A stretch of DNA of 64,000 nucleotides from Roseitranquillus sediminis (GTDB taxonomy: Bacteria > Pseudomonadota > Alphaproteobacteria > Rhodobacterales > Rhodobacteraceae), in the NCBI RefSeq assembly GCF_016918935.1, contig NZ_JAFFOB010000016.1, positions 56,512 to 120,511 on the forward strand, read 5' to 3'. Under the pieces are notes generated by a model. The model ran no database searches. It was not told where the DNA came from and saw nothing but the letters and a program-made list of their open reading frames with translations. Positions 15,951 through 24,728 of the stretch are shown piece by piece. How positions within the stretch are numbered: position 1 is the stretch's first letter; every line of letters begins with the position of its first letter. Position numbers and translations under genes: made by a program.

Positions 15951-18900
15951 TCACGCCACCATTGGCGCAACCTGGCCGCTGCGGACCGCCTCGATCACAC
16001 AAGCTGCCCCGGCTCCGGTCGGGACGAAGACGCGGAGTTGATGGGCGACGATCTCCGTGAAGCAGCCCGCCGCCTTCAGGTCTGCGACCTGATCGGGGCG
16101 GAAGCCCTCGATCTCGAGGCGCCTGGCGCCGGCCACGCGGCGGCAGCGCAGCCCCAGGCCGCGGCCGAGATCGACCTTGCCCTCTCCCGTAAGTGCGGCT
16201 GCGACGAGCTCGTCGGGTGCCTCGGGAGGCGTCTCGCGGAAGCGGCCTTTCAGGACGAGGGCCTGGTCGGGCGTGATCGCCCGGCCGATCAGCGAGGAAC
16301 GCCCCTCCGGCGTCACGCGCCAGATGCGCTCATTGTCCGCGGGAATGGCCTTCCAGATCGGCAGGAGAAGCCCGGTCAGCAGGACGATGGTTTCCGTGCG
16401 GACCTTCGGCAGCGCCGCGGCCTCGGCGTCCCAGAGCGCGAGGAACTCTGCCACAGGGACCGGTTCCCAGCGGGACGAAGCGAAATCGCACTCCCTCATT
16501 GAGCTGCGCCCGGTGGGACGGCGCAGGTCGCGCATCTCCTCGAACACGTCGTCCTCGAAGATCGCGTGAGGCCTCGTCGAGACCATCGCCACCTTGCCGG
16601 AGGCGGCGTTGTGCATCGGGGTCATCCGGTCGCCCCAGTCCGACAGGACCGCGCGGGCCGAGGGGGTGGTGATCGCGTTCTCCGTCTCCAGCGTCACCGT
16701 GCGGGTGACCGATCCGCTCCGGGGGCAGGTCCAGAGATCCTCCTCGCCCGTCACGCGGATACGGTCGGCGCGCAGCGTCTCGATCCCGAGATCGAGCGTA
16801 CCGGCCGCGCGGGCCGCCTCGGTCTGCGCCTCGATTTTTTGGGCAAAGGCGCCGAAGAGGGCGTTCTGCATGTCGATCGGCAGGGCGAGGAGGCGGTTGA
16901 GATAGCGCTGGATCGGCGGCAGGTCCTCGAGCAGGGCGCCGTCGCTGGCGACAAGGGCGAGCGCCGTCCAGTCGTGGAAGGTCGCGTAGTCCATCGCCTC
17001 GCAGCGATCGGAGGCGAGATCCCGGTAATGGGCGACGAGCGCCTTGCGCGCGACCCCACTTTCGAGGTTGTCGCTGGCGCGGAACAGGTTCTGCGAGCCG
17101 GTCTGGCGCTGGCCGCGCGTGAGCGCGCCGAGCGTGTCGAGGCGCCGCGCGATCGTCGAGGTGAAGCGCTTCTCGCCGTGAACGTCGGTGGTGACGACGC
17201 GGAAGAACGGGGCCGAGACCTGTGCCGAGCGGTGGGTGCGCCCGAGCCCCTGGATGGCCGCATCGGCCCGCCAGCCCGGCTCGACCAGGTAGTGCCGCCG
17301 CCGCTTCGGGTTTCCGGCGCCTCGGGCGGCGTGGTAGGAGCGCCCCGTGCCGCCGGCATCGGAGAAGACGAGGATGTCCTTGGTGCCGTTCATGAAGGCG
17401 GCGCTCTCGGCCGAGTTCGCCGAGCCCGAGCGAGGGGCGACCCGGATGGCGCCGCTCGGTCCTTTCAGGGGGCGCTTCGAGCGCCCCGTCACCTCCGCGA
17501 TGCGGTCCTCGCCGAAGTGCCAGACGAGCTGGTCGAGCACGCTCGGGATCGGCGCAAGGCAGTAGAGCTCCATCAGCGCCGCGTCGCGCAGGGCCACCGC
17601 CTCGCGCGAAACGACACGGTTGCCGTCCGCGTCGAGAAGCGGCTGGGTGACGGTCACGCCGTCCACCTTGACGAGCTGCTGCGCCTCGACGGGGAAGGCG
17701 GTCCCGAGCCAGTGCACCACGACTTCCCTCGGTGTCAGGTGCGCCTCGGTGAGATCGTCGCCGGCCCCACAGCGCTCGATCGCCCGGTCGAGATGGCTTT
17801 CGCCGGTCGAAACGATCTGCACCACGGGCGCCCAGCCCCGGGCGAGATCGGCCTCGATGGCGGCGATCAGGGACTTCGCCTTGAACGCGCCGAGGACGTG
17901 ACCGAAGAAGCGCTGCTTGGTGCTCTCGAAGCGCGACAGCGCCGAAGCCTTCGCCGCCGAGGCGGTCTGACCCGCCTCCTCGTCGACCATGCCGGTCGCC
18001 TCCAGCGCCTTGCGCAGGTTCTGATGAATGAAGCGGAACGCCCTGGCGAAGCTGTCATAGACCGAGCGCTCGGCCTCCGAGAGCCTGTGCTCCAGGATGC
18101 CGTACTCGACGCCCTCGAAGCTGAGCGCGCGCGAGGTGTAGAGGCCGAGCGCCTTGAGATCACGGGCAACCACCTCCATGGCCGCGACGCCGCCTGCCTC
18201 CATCGCCGAGACGAAGTCCTCGCGCGTGGCGAAGGGATAGGCCTCGCCCGGTCCCCAGAGGCCGAGGCGGGTGGCGTAGGCGAGGTTGGCGACGTTGGTG
18301 GCGCCGGTCGCGGAGACGTAGAGGATGCGGGCGCGGGGCAGGGCGTATTGCAGCCTGAGCCCGGCTATGCCCTGCTGCGAGGGCGCCGTGCCACGGCCCT
18401 CGCTGGACCCGGCGGCGTTCTGCATGGCATGGGACTCGTCGAAGGCGATGACGCCCTCGAAGTCGCTGCCCGCCCAGGCGGCGATCTGCTCGAGCCGCGT
18501 CGTGCCTTTCCTGCCTGCGGCCCGGAGCGTCGCGTAGGTGACGAAGAGGATGCCGCGGGAGAGCGTGATCGGCGCGTCGGGACTCCAGCGGTCGAGCGGC
18601 TGGATGTCGGTGGGCGCGCCGCCGAGGTCGCACCAGTCGCGGATCGCGTCCTCGATCAGCGTCTTCGACTTCGACAGCCATATGGCGCGGGTGCGGCCTG
18701 CGAGCCAGTTCGACAGGATCAGCCCGGCGACTTGGCGGCCCTTGCCGGCGCCGGTGCCGTCGCCGAGGAAATAGCCCTGCCGGAACGCAAGGTCGGCCCC
18801 GTCCCCGGGGCTGGCCTCGGTCCAGTCCTCCGCCACGGTGAAGCGACCGGGAAGGTCGTGGGCATGGGCGTCCTCGGCCATGATGACCGTCTCGAGCTGC

Positions 18901-20147
18901 GCGGCCGAGAGCGCGCCGTCACCGACGAGGCGCGCGGGCAGGGCGGGCACCGCTTCCGGCATCGGCGGGAGTGCGGCGGCCATCGCCACGCTTTCGACGA
19001 GCGGCGAGGGATGCGCCACCGCCCCGGCGATCTCGATGCGCTGGGGCAGGTAGCGGGCGTAGATGTCGGACACGGCGACGTTTTCGCCTGGCGTGGCGCG
19101 TTCGGCGTAGGCGAGGGGCACCACGGCGGCCCTGGAGGTCGAAGGCCGCGGCGCGACCGGGCGCAGCGTGCGCGTCGCGGCAGGGCGAGGCGGACCGGCG
19201 GGTATCGCACGGGGCGCAGGCATCGCCGTCCGCGGCGCGCGGGGCGGAAGATCGGAGAGGACGGCGCGCAGCGCGGCGTCGAGCGTGGGGATGGGACGCA
19301 GCGGGATAGCCGGGGCTCCCTCCATGCGGTCGGCGACGAGGAGCGCCGTCTCCACGCTGGTGCCCATCTTCCGGTAGACGATGCCGGGGAGGCCGAGATG
19401 CAGGCTCGGGACGACGACCCCTGTCAGGCGCCGCCAGAGCGCCGGCTGGCGCTCGGCGCATGCGGCACGCGGCAAGATCGCCACCAGACGTCCCCCGGGC
19501 GCGAGGCGCTTGGCGGCCGAAAGGACGTGGCGCAGGGCGATCGTCGGATCGGCACCGCGCGAGACGCTCGACGAGAACGGCGGGTTCATCAGGACGATGT
19601 CGGCCAGGGGTTGCGGCGCGAGAAGGTCGTCGATGTGCTCGGCGTCGTGCCGTTCGGCGCGGCTCCCGAACAGCGCCTCGAGGAGCGCGACACGGAAGGG
19701 GTCGATCTCGTTGAGGATGAGACGGCCGCCGGCGCGCTCTGCCATGTGCGCGAGCGCCCCGGTCCCGGCCGAGGGCTCCAGTACCACGTCACCCGGGCGG
19801 ATCGCCGCCGCGCTCGCGGCGACGAAGGCGTAAGGCAGGGGCGTCGAGAACTGCTGGAGGCGGAGCTGGGCTTCGGAGCGGCGCGTCTCCGTCGGCCGAG
19901 CCATCGCCGCGGCGGCGAGCGCGCCGAGGCGCGCGAATTGATCGGCAGGAACGGAAGCGTCCCGATCGGCGAGGATCGCCGCGGCCTGGACCAGATCGTA
20001 GGCCTGCCGCCACGACCACGCCCCCGCGGCATCCGTGCCGCCGGTCGCCGTCGTCAGTTGTGCCCCGACGCGTTCGGGCGTCAGGGCACCGGCCCCGATG
20101 TCGCGGGCAAGGGAACGAAGGAGGCGGTCGAGGGCCTGGCGCTTCAT
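15951..20147 (-). CDS. Strawberry notch-like methylase-helicase (1398 aa)
   Basis: A very large two-module protein. Residues about 90-260 form an N6-adenine-methylase-like Rossmann domain (EPSAGTG 124-130, NPPF 188-191). Residues from about 455 form a superfamily 2 helicase-like module of the strawberry-notch family (Walker A GDGTGAGKG 462-470, DESH box 570-573), with the conserved helicase C-terminal region GLGRTHRSAQVSAPFFRV later. Such proteins are widespread on plasmids, phages and integrative elements, where they may act on incoming or host DNA; the biochemical role is not settled. Start 20147 follows AAAGGA. It is preceded by a hairpin (20190-20227) and the ParB-like gene. Confidence 0.85.
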   Translation of the reverse strand: MKRQALDRLLRSLARDIGAGALTPERVGAQLTTATGGTDAAGAWSWRQAYDLVQAAAILADRDASVPADQFARLGALAAAAMARPTETRRSEAQLRLQQFSTPLPYAFVAASAAAIRPGDVVLEPSAGTGALAHMAERAGGRLILNEIDPFRVALLEALFGSRAERHDAEHIDDLLAPQPLADIVLMNPPFSSSVSRGADPTIALRHVLSAAKRLAPGGRLVAILPRAACAERQPALWRRLTGVVVPSLHLGLPGIVYRKMGTSVETALLVADRMEGAPAIPLRPIPTLDAALRAVLSDLPPRAPRTAMPAPRAIPAGPPRPAATRTLRPVAPRPSTSRAAVVPLAYAERATPGENVAVSDIYARYLPQRIEIAGAVAHPSPLVESVAMAAALPPMPEAVPALPARLVGDGALSAAQLETVIMAEDAHAHDLPGRFTVAEDWTEASPGDGADLAFRQGYFLGDGTGAGKGRQVAGLILSNWLAGRTRAIWLSKSKTLIEDAIRDWCDLGGAPTDIQPLDRWSPDAPITLSRGILFVTYATLRAAGRKGTTRLEQIAAWAGSDFEGVIAFDESHAMQNAAGSSEGRGTAPSQQGIAGLRLQYALPRARILYVSATGATNVANLAYATRLGLWGPGEAYPFATREDFVSAMEAGGVAAMEVVARDLKALGLYTSRALSFEGVEYGILEHRLSEAERSVYDSFARAFRFIHQNLRKALEATGMVDEEAGQTASAAKASALSRFESTKQRFFGHVLGAFKAKSLIAAIEADLARGWAPVVQIVSTGESHLDRAIERCGAGDDLTEAHLTPREVVVHWLGTAFPVEAQQLVKVDGVTVTQPLLDADGNRVVSREAVALRDAALMELYCLAPIPSVLDQLVWHFGEDRIAEVTGRSKRPLKGPSGAIRVAPRSGSANSAESAAFMNGTKDILVFSDAGGTGRSYHAARGAGNPKRRRHYLVEPGWRADAAIQGLGRTHRSAQVSAPFFRVVTTDVHGEKRFTSTIARRLDTLGALTRGQRQTGSQNLFRASDNLESGVARKALVAHYRDLASDRCEAMDYATFHDWTALALVASDGALLEDLPPIQRYLNRLLALPIDMQNALFGAFAQKIEAQTEAARAAGTLDLGIETLRADRIRVTGEEDLWTCPRSGSVTRTVTLETENAITTPSARAVLSDWGDRMTPMHNAASGKVAMVSTRPHAIFEDDVFEEMRDLRRPTGRSSMRECDFASSRWEPVPVAEFLALWDAEAAALPKVRTETIVLLTGLLLPIWKAIPADNERIWRVTPEGRSSLIGRAITPDQALVLKGRFRETPPEAPDELVAAALTGEGKVDLGRGLGLRCRRVAGARRLEIEGFRPDQVADLKAAGCFTEIVAHQLRVFVPTGAGAACVIEAVRSGQVAPMVA

Positions 20148-20189
20148 GGGGGCGTCCTTTCCGGGTGGGTTGCGGATCGGACACGCAAG

Positions 20190-20227
20190 GAAGCCGCCCT
20201 TGTCCCTTTCGGGACGCGGGCGGCTTC
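20190..20227 (-). promoter_or_regulatory. Two-step hairpin between the ParB-like and strawberry-notch genes
   Basis: Outer stem GAAGCCGCCC/GGGCGGCTTC and inner stem GTCCC/GGGAC are both perfect. It lies 24 bases after the ParB-like stop and 42 bases before the helicase start. Without a T tract it may be a processing or attenuation hairpin rather than a simple terminator. The sequence GGGCGGCTTCC recalls the CGGCTTCC segment of other leaders here. Confidence 0.6.
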
Positions 20228-20251
20228 AAGGCACGGACAGGAGGACGAGGT

Positions 20252-22333
20252 TCAGGCGGCGGCGGCTTCGCCGACCTGGGCTTCCGAGATGTCGGTCTCC
20301 GGGACCTCGCCCTCGGCCGGATCCTCCGCCCCGTCGGTCGGGACGTCATCGGGCTCGTCGAGATTCTCCACCTCCGCCGCGTCCTCCTTCGCCGAGGTGA
20401 GCGACATGCCGGGCGGGCACCACCTTTCGACCGCCTCCCTCTGCTCCGGGGTGAGCGTCGCGAAGGGCGCGGCGAAGAGCCGGTCGAGGTAGTCCACCAC
20501 CTCGGCCTTCTTCGCGGTGGCAAGCCGCGCCGCCTCTTCGGGCTGGCGCAGGTCGGTGGCGAGGATGTTCAGAAGGACGCTCTTCTTCAGGCGTCCGAAG
20601 AAGGCCTCGCCGGTCGGCCGCCAGACCGCCCGGATATCGGGTACCAGCTCGGCCGCGACATGGGCCAGGAGCTCCTCCCCGTAACCGAGGCCGGTGGGTT
20701 TCACCGCCTGCGCCAGCGCCACGGCGACGATCCGCGACTTCATCTTCGGGTCCAGCGCCCGGAACGCCTCGAACCGGTGCGGCCAGGCCTTGGGGCGGCT
20801 CTCGTCCCACCACGAGAGATCGAGTGCCTCGGTCAGCTTGGCCAGCGCGTCCTGCGGTCTCTCGTCCATGCCGTCTGGCTTTGCGTGCGGCCTCTCGGCC
20901 GAAGATGCGATGACACCGAGGGCATAGGAAACGCGGCCAAACCGTCCCATGATGTCGGCCACGACCTTGAAGAGGAGAAGATCGTGGGCGAGGTCCGGGT
21001 CGGCGGCGAGCGCGCTGCCGATCACGATGGCCTGCTCGGTCCTGAGGTCCGCCTCGAGGCTTTCGGACAGAACGACAGGCTGGCCCGCTTCCTCCGACGC
21101 GGTGCCACCGGCAGACGCACGTTCGCCCGAGGCGCCTGTCCCGCTAGGCGAGGCGCCCGCAGCGCTGGCCTCTCGATCCTCCGGCTTGACGAGGCCGGCA
21201 TACGTCCTGATCTCGCCCTGCTCCCAGACCGCGATTACGCCCGATCTGGCGAGGTCGTCCGGGGACCAGCCGGAGGTGAGCGCGTCGTATTCCTCGTTGA
21301 GCCTCTCGTACTCGTCCTCGAGCGCGTCGATGTTGGGGCAGTCCTCGCTCTCGCGCGCTTCGTCGAGTTCCACCAGGCGGCCCGCGATGACCCGGCACCG
21401 CTCCGCCGCGTCGCCCTCGGGCTCGATCTCGCCCGGATAGACGCGGCCGTAGGTCTGGAGCGCCTGCCAGTCGTAGCTGCGCATGGCGCCCGACCAGGCG
21501 AAGCCGACACGGGCACGCTCCTCCTCCGCCTTCGCCTCCAGCGCCTCCACCAGAAGACGCTCGACGAGCACGTTGTCCGTCAGGAGCGAGTCCTCCTCGA
21601 TCAGGTCGGCCGCGACCGGGCCCTCGGCCGCGCGGTAGGCGTCGATGACGAGCTGGCCGATCGGATCGCCGGTCCTGACACCGCGATCCCTGAGCTGGCC
21701 CCGCACCGTGTAGGACGAGATATGTCCGCCGGAGGCGCGAAGCGCCTCGAACACGGACCGTTGCACCTCGTGGTCCGGGTGCTCGGCGAAAGCCTTCATC
21801 GTGTCGATCGGGATCTCGCGGCGGCGCACCGCGGCACGGATGTCCGGATGGACGCGTCCGTAGCGCAGGCGCTCGATCACGCGGCGACGCTCGATGCCGA
21901 AGAGCCGTGCGATGCCGTCGGGATCGTGCCCGCCGATCTCCATCATTCGGGCGAAGGCCTCGTACTCGTCGATCGGCTCCATCGCCTTCTGCGTGACGTT
22001 CTCGGCGACGGTGATCGCCGTGGCGGCGGCCATGTCGTCGGGCACCGCCCGGCAGGGCACGGTCGTCCGCATCGTCCAACCCTTCGCGGAGCGGTCGTTC
22101 ACGAGCGCCCGGAGGGCGGCAAGACGGCGGCCGCCGGCGAGCACGCCCCAGACCTTGCCGCTCTTCTGGACGATGAGGGGATTGAGAAGCCCGAGCGCGG
22201 CGATCGAGGCGGCGAGGGCATCGAGGTCCTCGGCTTCGTAGGTCTCCGGCGCCTGCGCCCGGGCGTTCAACTCGTGGAGGGCGAGGTCCTTCAGCGCCAC
22301 ATCCATCGCGGTGAAATCGGTGCTGGTCGTCAT
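20252..22333 (-). CDS. ParB/Spo0J-like nuclease-fold protein (693 aa)
   Basis: N-terminal ParB/Srx-type domain (LALHELNARA, LLNPLIVQKSGKVWGVLAGG, RRLAALRAL, then TVAENVTQKAMEPIDEYEAF) followed by the ParB helix-turn-helix region (IARLFGIERRRVIERL). The long C-terminal half has acidic and Ala-rich linkers and a segment unlike chromosomal ParB. It is much longer than chromosomal ParB (about 300 aa), as in plasmid ParB-like proteins of alphaproteobacteria. No parA is adjacent, so a role in element maintenance or gene control is more likely than classical partition. Start 22333 (MTTSTDFTAMD) was chosen because upstream codons lie in the leader. Confidence 0.85.
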   Translation of the reverse strand: MTTSTDFTAMDVALKDLALHELNARAQAPETYEAEDLDALAASIAALGLLNPLIVQKSGKVWGVLAGGRRLAALRALVNDRSAKGWTMRTTVPCRAVPDDMAAATAITVAENVTQKAMEPIDEYEAFARMMEIGGHDPDGIARLFGIERRRVIERLRYGRVHPDIRAAVRRREIPIDTMKAFAEHPDHEVQRSVFEALRASGGHISSYTVRGQLRDRGVRTGDPIGQLVIDAYRAAEGPVAADLIEEDSLLTDNVLVERLLVEALEAKAEEERARVGFAWSGAMRSYDWQALQTYGRVYPGEIEPEGDAAERCRVIAGRLVELDEARESEDCPNIDALEDEYERLNEEYDALTSGWSPDDLARSGVIAVWEQGEIRTYAGLVKPEDREASAAGASPSGTGASGERASAGGTASEEAGQPVVLSESLEADLRTEQAIVIGSALAADPDLAHDLLLFKVVADIMGRFGRVSYALGVIASSAERPHAKPDGMDERPQDALAKLTEALDLSWWDESRPKAWPHRFEAFRALDPKMKSRIVAVALAQAVKPTGLGYGEELLAHVAAELVPDIRAVWRPTGEAFFGRLKKSVLLNILATDLRQPEEAARLATAKKAEVVDYLDRLFAAPFATLTPEQREAVERWCPPGMSLTSAKEDAAEVENLDEPDDVPTDGAEDPAEGEVPETDISEAQVGEAAAA

Positions 22334-22378
22334 GATGTCTGTTCCCTGTCTGATGTTCCGCGGCTCGCTCACCGCACA

Positions 22379-22414
22379 CCCCGACCAAAAGCCCCCTCTT
22401 CTCTTTGGGCCGGG
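22379..22414 (-). promoter_or_regulatory. Stem-loop leader of the ParB-like gene
   Basis: On the minus strand CCCGGCCCAAAG and CTTTTGGTCGGGG pair with one G-U and one mismatch around a purine loop (AGAAGAGGGGG). It lies 46 bases upstream of the start codon. Same architecture as 12649-12680 and 25685-25717. Confidence 0.6.
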
Positions 22415-22443
22415 AGCTTCGGTCGGGGCCTTGGTGCGGGGGA

Positions 22444-22842
22444 TCACCAGTCCTCGGGGAACAGGACCGTCAGGACGCGGGCGGTCGCGGCGAGGTCGTC
22501 GGGCGCCTCCGAGCCGTACTCATAGGCCCGGTCGTAGAGATCGATCCTGAACCAGACCGTCCGCCCCTGCACGTCCATTGCGCCGAAGTCGTGATGTCCG
22601 TCGGGATCGTTCTCGGGCGCGAAAACTTCGAACGTGCCGATCGCCTCGAGGCAGGCGGCGAGGAAGGCATTGCCGCGGGCGAGAACGGCGGCGGTGACGA
22701 CGAGCTTGCCGGCCGGGAAGACGGTGCCGGCAGGGCAGGGGACGCCGAGACAGACGCCGCGGCGGAAGATGTCGTTCTGGGCGGCGATCCGGGCGGCATC
22801 GGGCGTTCGGGCAGCCTCGGTGGAACGGGTCGTGTCGGTCAT
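22444..22842 (-). CDS. DUF3768 family protein
   Basis: A 132-residue protein matching the DUF3768 pattern: IAAQNDIFRRG at the N-terminus, PAGKLVVTAAVLARG, then TFEVFAPENDPDGHHDFGA and VWFRIDLYDRAYEYGSEAP, ending RVLTVLFPEDW. The family is small, soluble and mainly carried by alphaproteobacterial plasmids and integrative elements; function unknown. Start 22842 gives 8-base spacing from AGGAG; a second ATG at 22848 is too close to it. Confidence 0.75.
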   Translation of the reverse strand: MTDTTRSTEAARTPDAARIAAQNDIFRRGVCLGVPCPAGTVFPAGKLVVTAAVLARGNAFLAACLEAIGTFEVFAPENDPDGHHDFGAMDVQGRTVWFRIDLYDRAYEYGSEAPDDLAATARVLTVLFPEDW

Positions 22843-22875
22843 GGTCATTTCTCCTGCTGGCGGGACCACGACGAT

Positions 22876-22908
22876 TGGGCGCCGCCTCGACCATCGAGAC
22901 GGCGCCCA
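22876..22908 (-). terminator. Hairpin between two leftward genes
   Basis: Outer 9-bp stem TGGGCGCCG/CGGCGCCCA with an inner CTCGA/TCGAG stem, 21 bases after the stop of the gene at 22930-23430. No T tract, so it may act as an mRNA-stabilising end or a weak terminator separating the DUF3768 gene from the upstream genes. Confidence 0.5.
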
Positions 22909-22929
22909 GCTGGAATCGAGCAGGGTGGC

Positions 22930-23430
22930 TCAGGCGGCGGGACGGTCGACCGTGGAAATCTCCCGCACCTCGTCCACCTCAAGGTTCACAATGACCGCGC
23001 CGAGCGCCTTGGCGCGGGCCGCATAAACCGCGAGAGGCGCGTAGCCCATCGAGCCCCAGGGTGGGTCATCCGGCTCCATGCCGGTGGCCACGAGCGGCAG
23101 ACCGACGAGCTGCCATTTGTCCTCGACGGGATTGGTGTCGATGAAGGGCAGGCCGAGCGCGATCAGCACCCGAGCCGCGGCCATGTGCTCCAGGCGCCCG
23201 TAGCTCGAGAGCGTCGAACCGCGTCCGAAGTGCACGGTCGTCCCGCCCCGCCCAGCCGAGACATACGCGTCCCGGGTGGTGAGGGCCTTGCGGATCACCT
23301 CGAGGTGCGACCGGACGGAGGCGCGCTCCCGGCGAGCCGCCTCATTGGCCAAGCCGCGGCGCTGCAGGTCGCGATGCGCCCACCAGTCGCGGGCCTCGGC
23401 GCGCAGGGCGCGCAGGATTGCCGTTCTCAT
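22930..23430 (-). CDS. Hypothetical protein (166 aa) of the ArdC operon
   Basis: Start ATG 23430 overlaps the upstream gene stop by 4 bases (ATGA). The N-terminus is basic and helical (RTAILRALRAEARDWWAHRDLQ cut short here: ALRAEARDWWAHRD). The middle reads GRGGTTVHFGRGSTLSSYGR and the C-terminus VIVNLEVDEVREISTVD. I do not recognise the family. Likely co-transcribed from ardC downward. Confidence 0.65.
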   Translation of the reverse strand: MRTAILRALRAEARDWWAHRDLQRRGLANEAARRERASVRSHLEVIRKALTTRDAYVSAGRGGTTVHFGRGSTLSSYGRLEHMAAARVLIALGLPFIDTNPVEDKWQLVGLPLVATGMEPDDPPWGSMGYAPLAVYAARAKALGAVIVNLEVDEVREISTVDRPAA

Positions 23431-23897
23431 GCCGTGTCCTCCTTCCGAGCGGCGCGGGCGATCCGCTCGCGGTCTTCCGTCCAGTCCTTCAAGCCGAGCG
23501 TGGTCTGGCCGGCGCTGACGGCCTCGACCCAGGCCGTGCGGGCATCGCCGCGCGGCAAATCCTCGGGGCCGAGAATGATGCCGTTGGCCATCCACGGCTC
23601 GAGCGGGATCTTCGACAGCCAGTCGGCAACGGTCGGGATGCGCCGGCAATCCTCGCGGACATGCTGCTCGCCGAGAAAGCGCACGGGCACCTCGCGCCCG
23701 TTGCTGTTGCGGATCGCCGCGCCAAAGACCCGCTCGGCCTCGAAGATGCCGGCACTGTGGTGGCGCAGGGCGCGATGCTGGGGCAGGGCGAGATGCGCCT
23801 TGGAGGCGTCGAACCAGGTATGGACGGGGGCGTAGTCCTCCGGCCGGCCGCCATAGCGGCGAGCCGACGACGCGGCGTGATGCAGGGGATGCGCCAT
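23427..23897 (-). CDS. DUF6915-like protein
   Basis: A 156-residue protein starting MAHPLHHAASSARRYGG, followed by DYAPVHTWFDASKAHLALP and HRALRHHSAGIFEAERVFG, a His-rich pattern I associate with the DUF6915 family of plasmid-borne proteins. It could bind a metal through these His residues, but this is speculative. Start 23897 rather than the upstream codon in the preceding gene's end because family members begin MAHPLHH. Confidence 0.68.
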   Translation of the reverse strand: MAHPLHHAASSARRYGGRPEDYAPVHTWFDASKAHLALPQHRALRHHSAGIFEAERVFGAAIRNSNGREVPVRFLGEQHVREDCRRIPTVADWLSKIPLEPWMANGIILGPEDLPRGDARTAWVEAVSAGQTTLGLKDWTEDRERIARAARKEDTA

Positions 23898-23898
23898 G

Positions 23899-24288
23899 TC
23901 AGAGTCCCTTGTCGAAGCTGTAGGCGATCTCGACATGGCGATTGCCGTGATCGATGGAGATCGTGTCGTCCGATAGATCCCAGCGAAGCTGGCCGAAGCC
24001 GCCCTCGTTGTTCTCGAAGCCGGGATGGCGGTGATGAACGAAGCTCCAGGCGAAGTCCGCGATGCGGGTCCCGGTCTCGTGGGCCGGCTTGATGCCGGCG
24101 GGCTGAAACTCCATCCCGTCGATGTTGCCGCTGTCTCCGCAACCGTCGTAGCAGGCGACGAACTCTGTGACGCCGGCGGAGCGGAGGGACCGGAGCAGCT
24201 CCGCCCTGGTTCTGGCGAGCTCGGCGGCCTCGTCGGCCCTCATCCGCTCCATGGCGGCGAAGAAGTGGGCGGTGGTCATGTCCGTCAT
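23899..24288 (-). CDS. DUF6878-like protein
   Basis: A 129-residue protein with FVACYDGCGDSGNIDGMEF, FAWSFVHHRHPGFENNEGG and LSDDTISIDHGNRHVEIAYSF, a pattern I associate with DUF6878. Soluble, acidic, unknown function. ATG 24288 has GGAGGCGAGC directly upstream; an earlier ATG at 24303 would overlap the upstream gene stop by 4 bases and is also possible. Confidence 0.7.
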   Translation of the reverse strand: MTDMTTAHFFAAMERMRADEAAELARTRAELLRSLRSAGVTEFVACYDGCGDSGNIDGMEFQPAGIKPAHETGTRIADFAWSFVHHRHPGFENNEGGFGQLRWDLSDDTISIDHGNRHVEIAYSFDKGL

Positions 24289-24299
24289 GCTCGCCTCCA

Positions 24300-24677
24300 T
24301 CACGCAGCCGCGCCGGACACCGTGGCGCCGGTCAGGATCGCCTTGAGCTCAGTCAGGGCGTGAGCATCGGCCGCGTCGAGGAGGGCGTGGATCGTGTCGG
24401 CATTGGCGACGACGCGCTCGGTCACTTCCCGAAGCGCCTTCGGCCTGTAGCGGTCGAGCGGCGTCACGAAAATGTAGCCGTCGCCCTTCTGCCCGGTGGT
24501 CCACGTCTTCCACATCGAGCCCTCGGGCTGCTCGTAGAGCGAGGACCGGAAGTAGATGCCCTTCGGCTGCTGGCTGTAGTCCCAGTAATTGATGCCGCCC
24601 TTGTCGTAGGCGACCGAGAGCTCGCGGATGTAGGTGTCCGAGAGACGCTTGGTGTGGACGTGAGTCTTCGATGCCAT
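24300..24677 (-). CDS. Hypothetical protein (125 aa) next to ardC
   Basis: Starts MASKTHVHTKRLSDTYIREL with AGGAG 8 bases upstream. It contains GGINYWDYSQQPKGIYFRSS and GDGYIFVTPLDRYRP. Soluble, no known motif recognised. Its gene lies 51 bases after ardC in the same direction and before the DUF6878-like gene. Confidence 0.66.
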   Translation of the reverse strand: MASKTHVHTKRLSDTYIRELSVAYDKGGINYWDYSQQPKGIYFRSSLYEQPEGSMWKTWTTGQKGDGYIFVTPLDRYRPKALREVTERVVANADTIHALLDAADAHALTELKAILTGATVSGAAA

Positions 24678-24728
24678 GCGAATGGCTCCTTCTGCTCGGG
24701 TGTGTGTGAGAGAGACTGCTTGCCGCGC

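Noticed and set aside
16566..20492. A 1308-codon open frame on the plus strand opposite the strawberry-notch gene
   Set aside because: It is Arg/Gly/Asp-rich shadow sequence with no family motif, while the minus strand has clear methylase and helicase motifs across the same DNA.
20252..22333. A classical parABS partition locus or plasmid origin
   Set aside because: No ParA-like gene, no replication initiator and no iteron array are visible, so I did not call an origin or partition system.
20060..22525. An 821-codon plus-strand open frame opposite the ParB-like gene
   Set aside because: Composition is typical of a GC-driven antisense shadow; the minus strand carries recognisable ParB motifs.
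22405..24363. Plus-strand frames opposite the DUF3768 to DUF6878-like genes
   Set aside because: No motifs, poor start sites, and they lie antisense to a tightly coupled leftward operon with good ribosome-binding sites.
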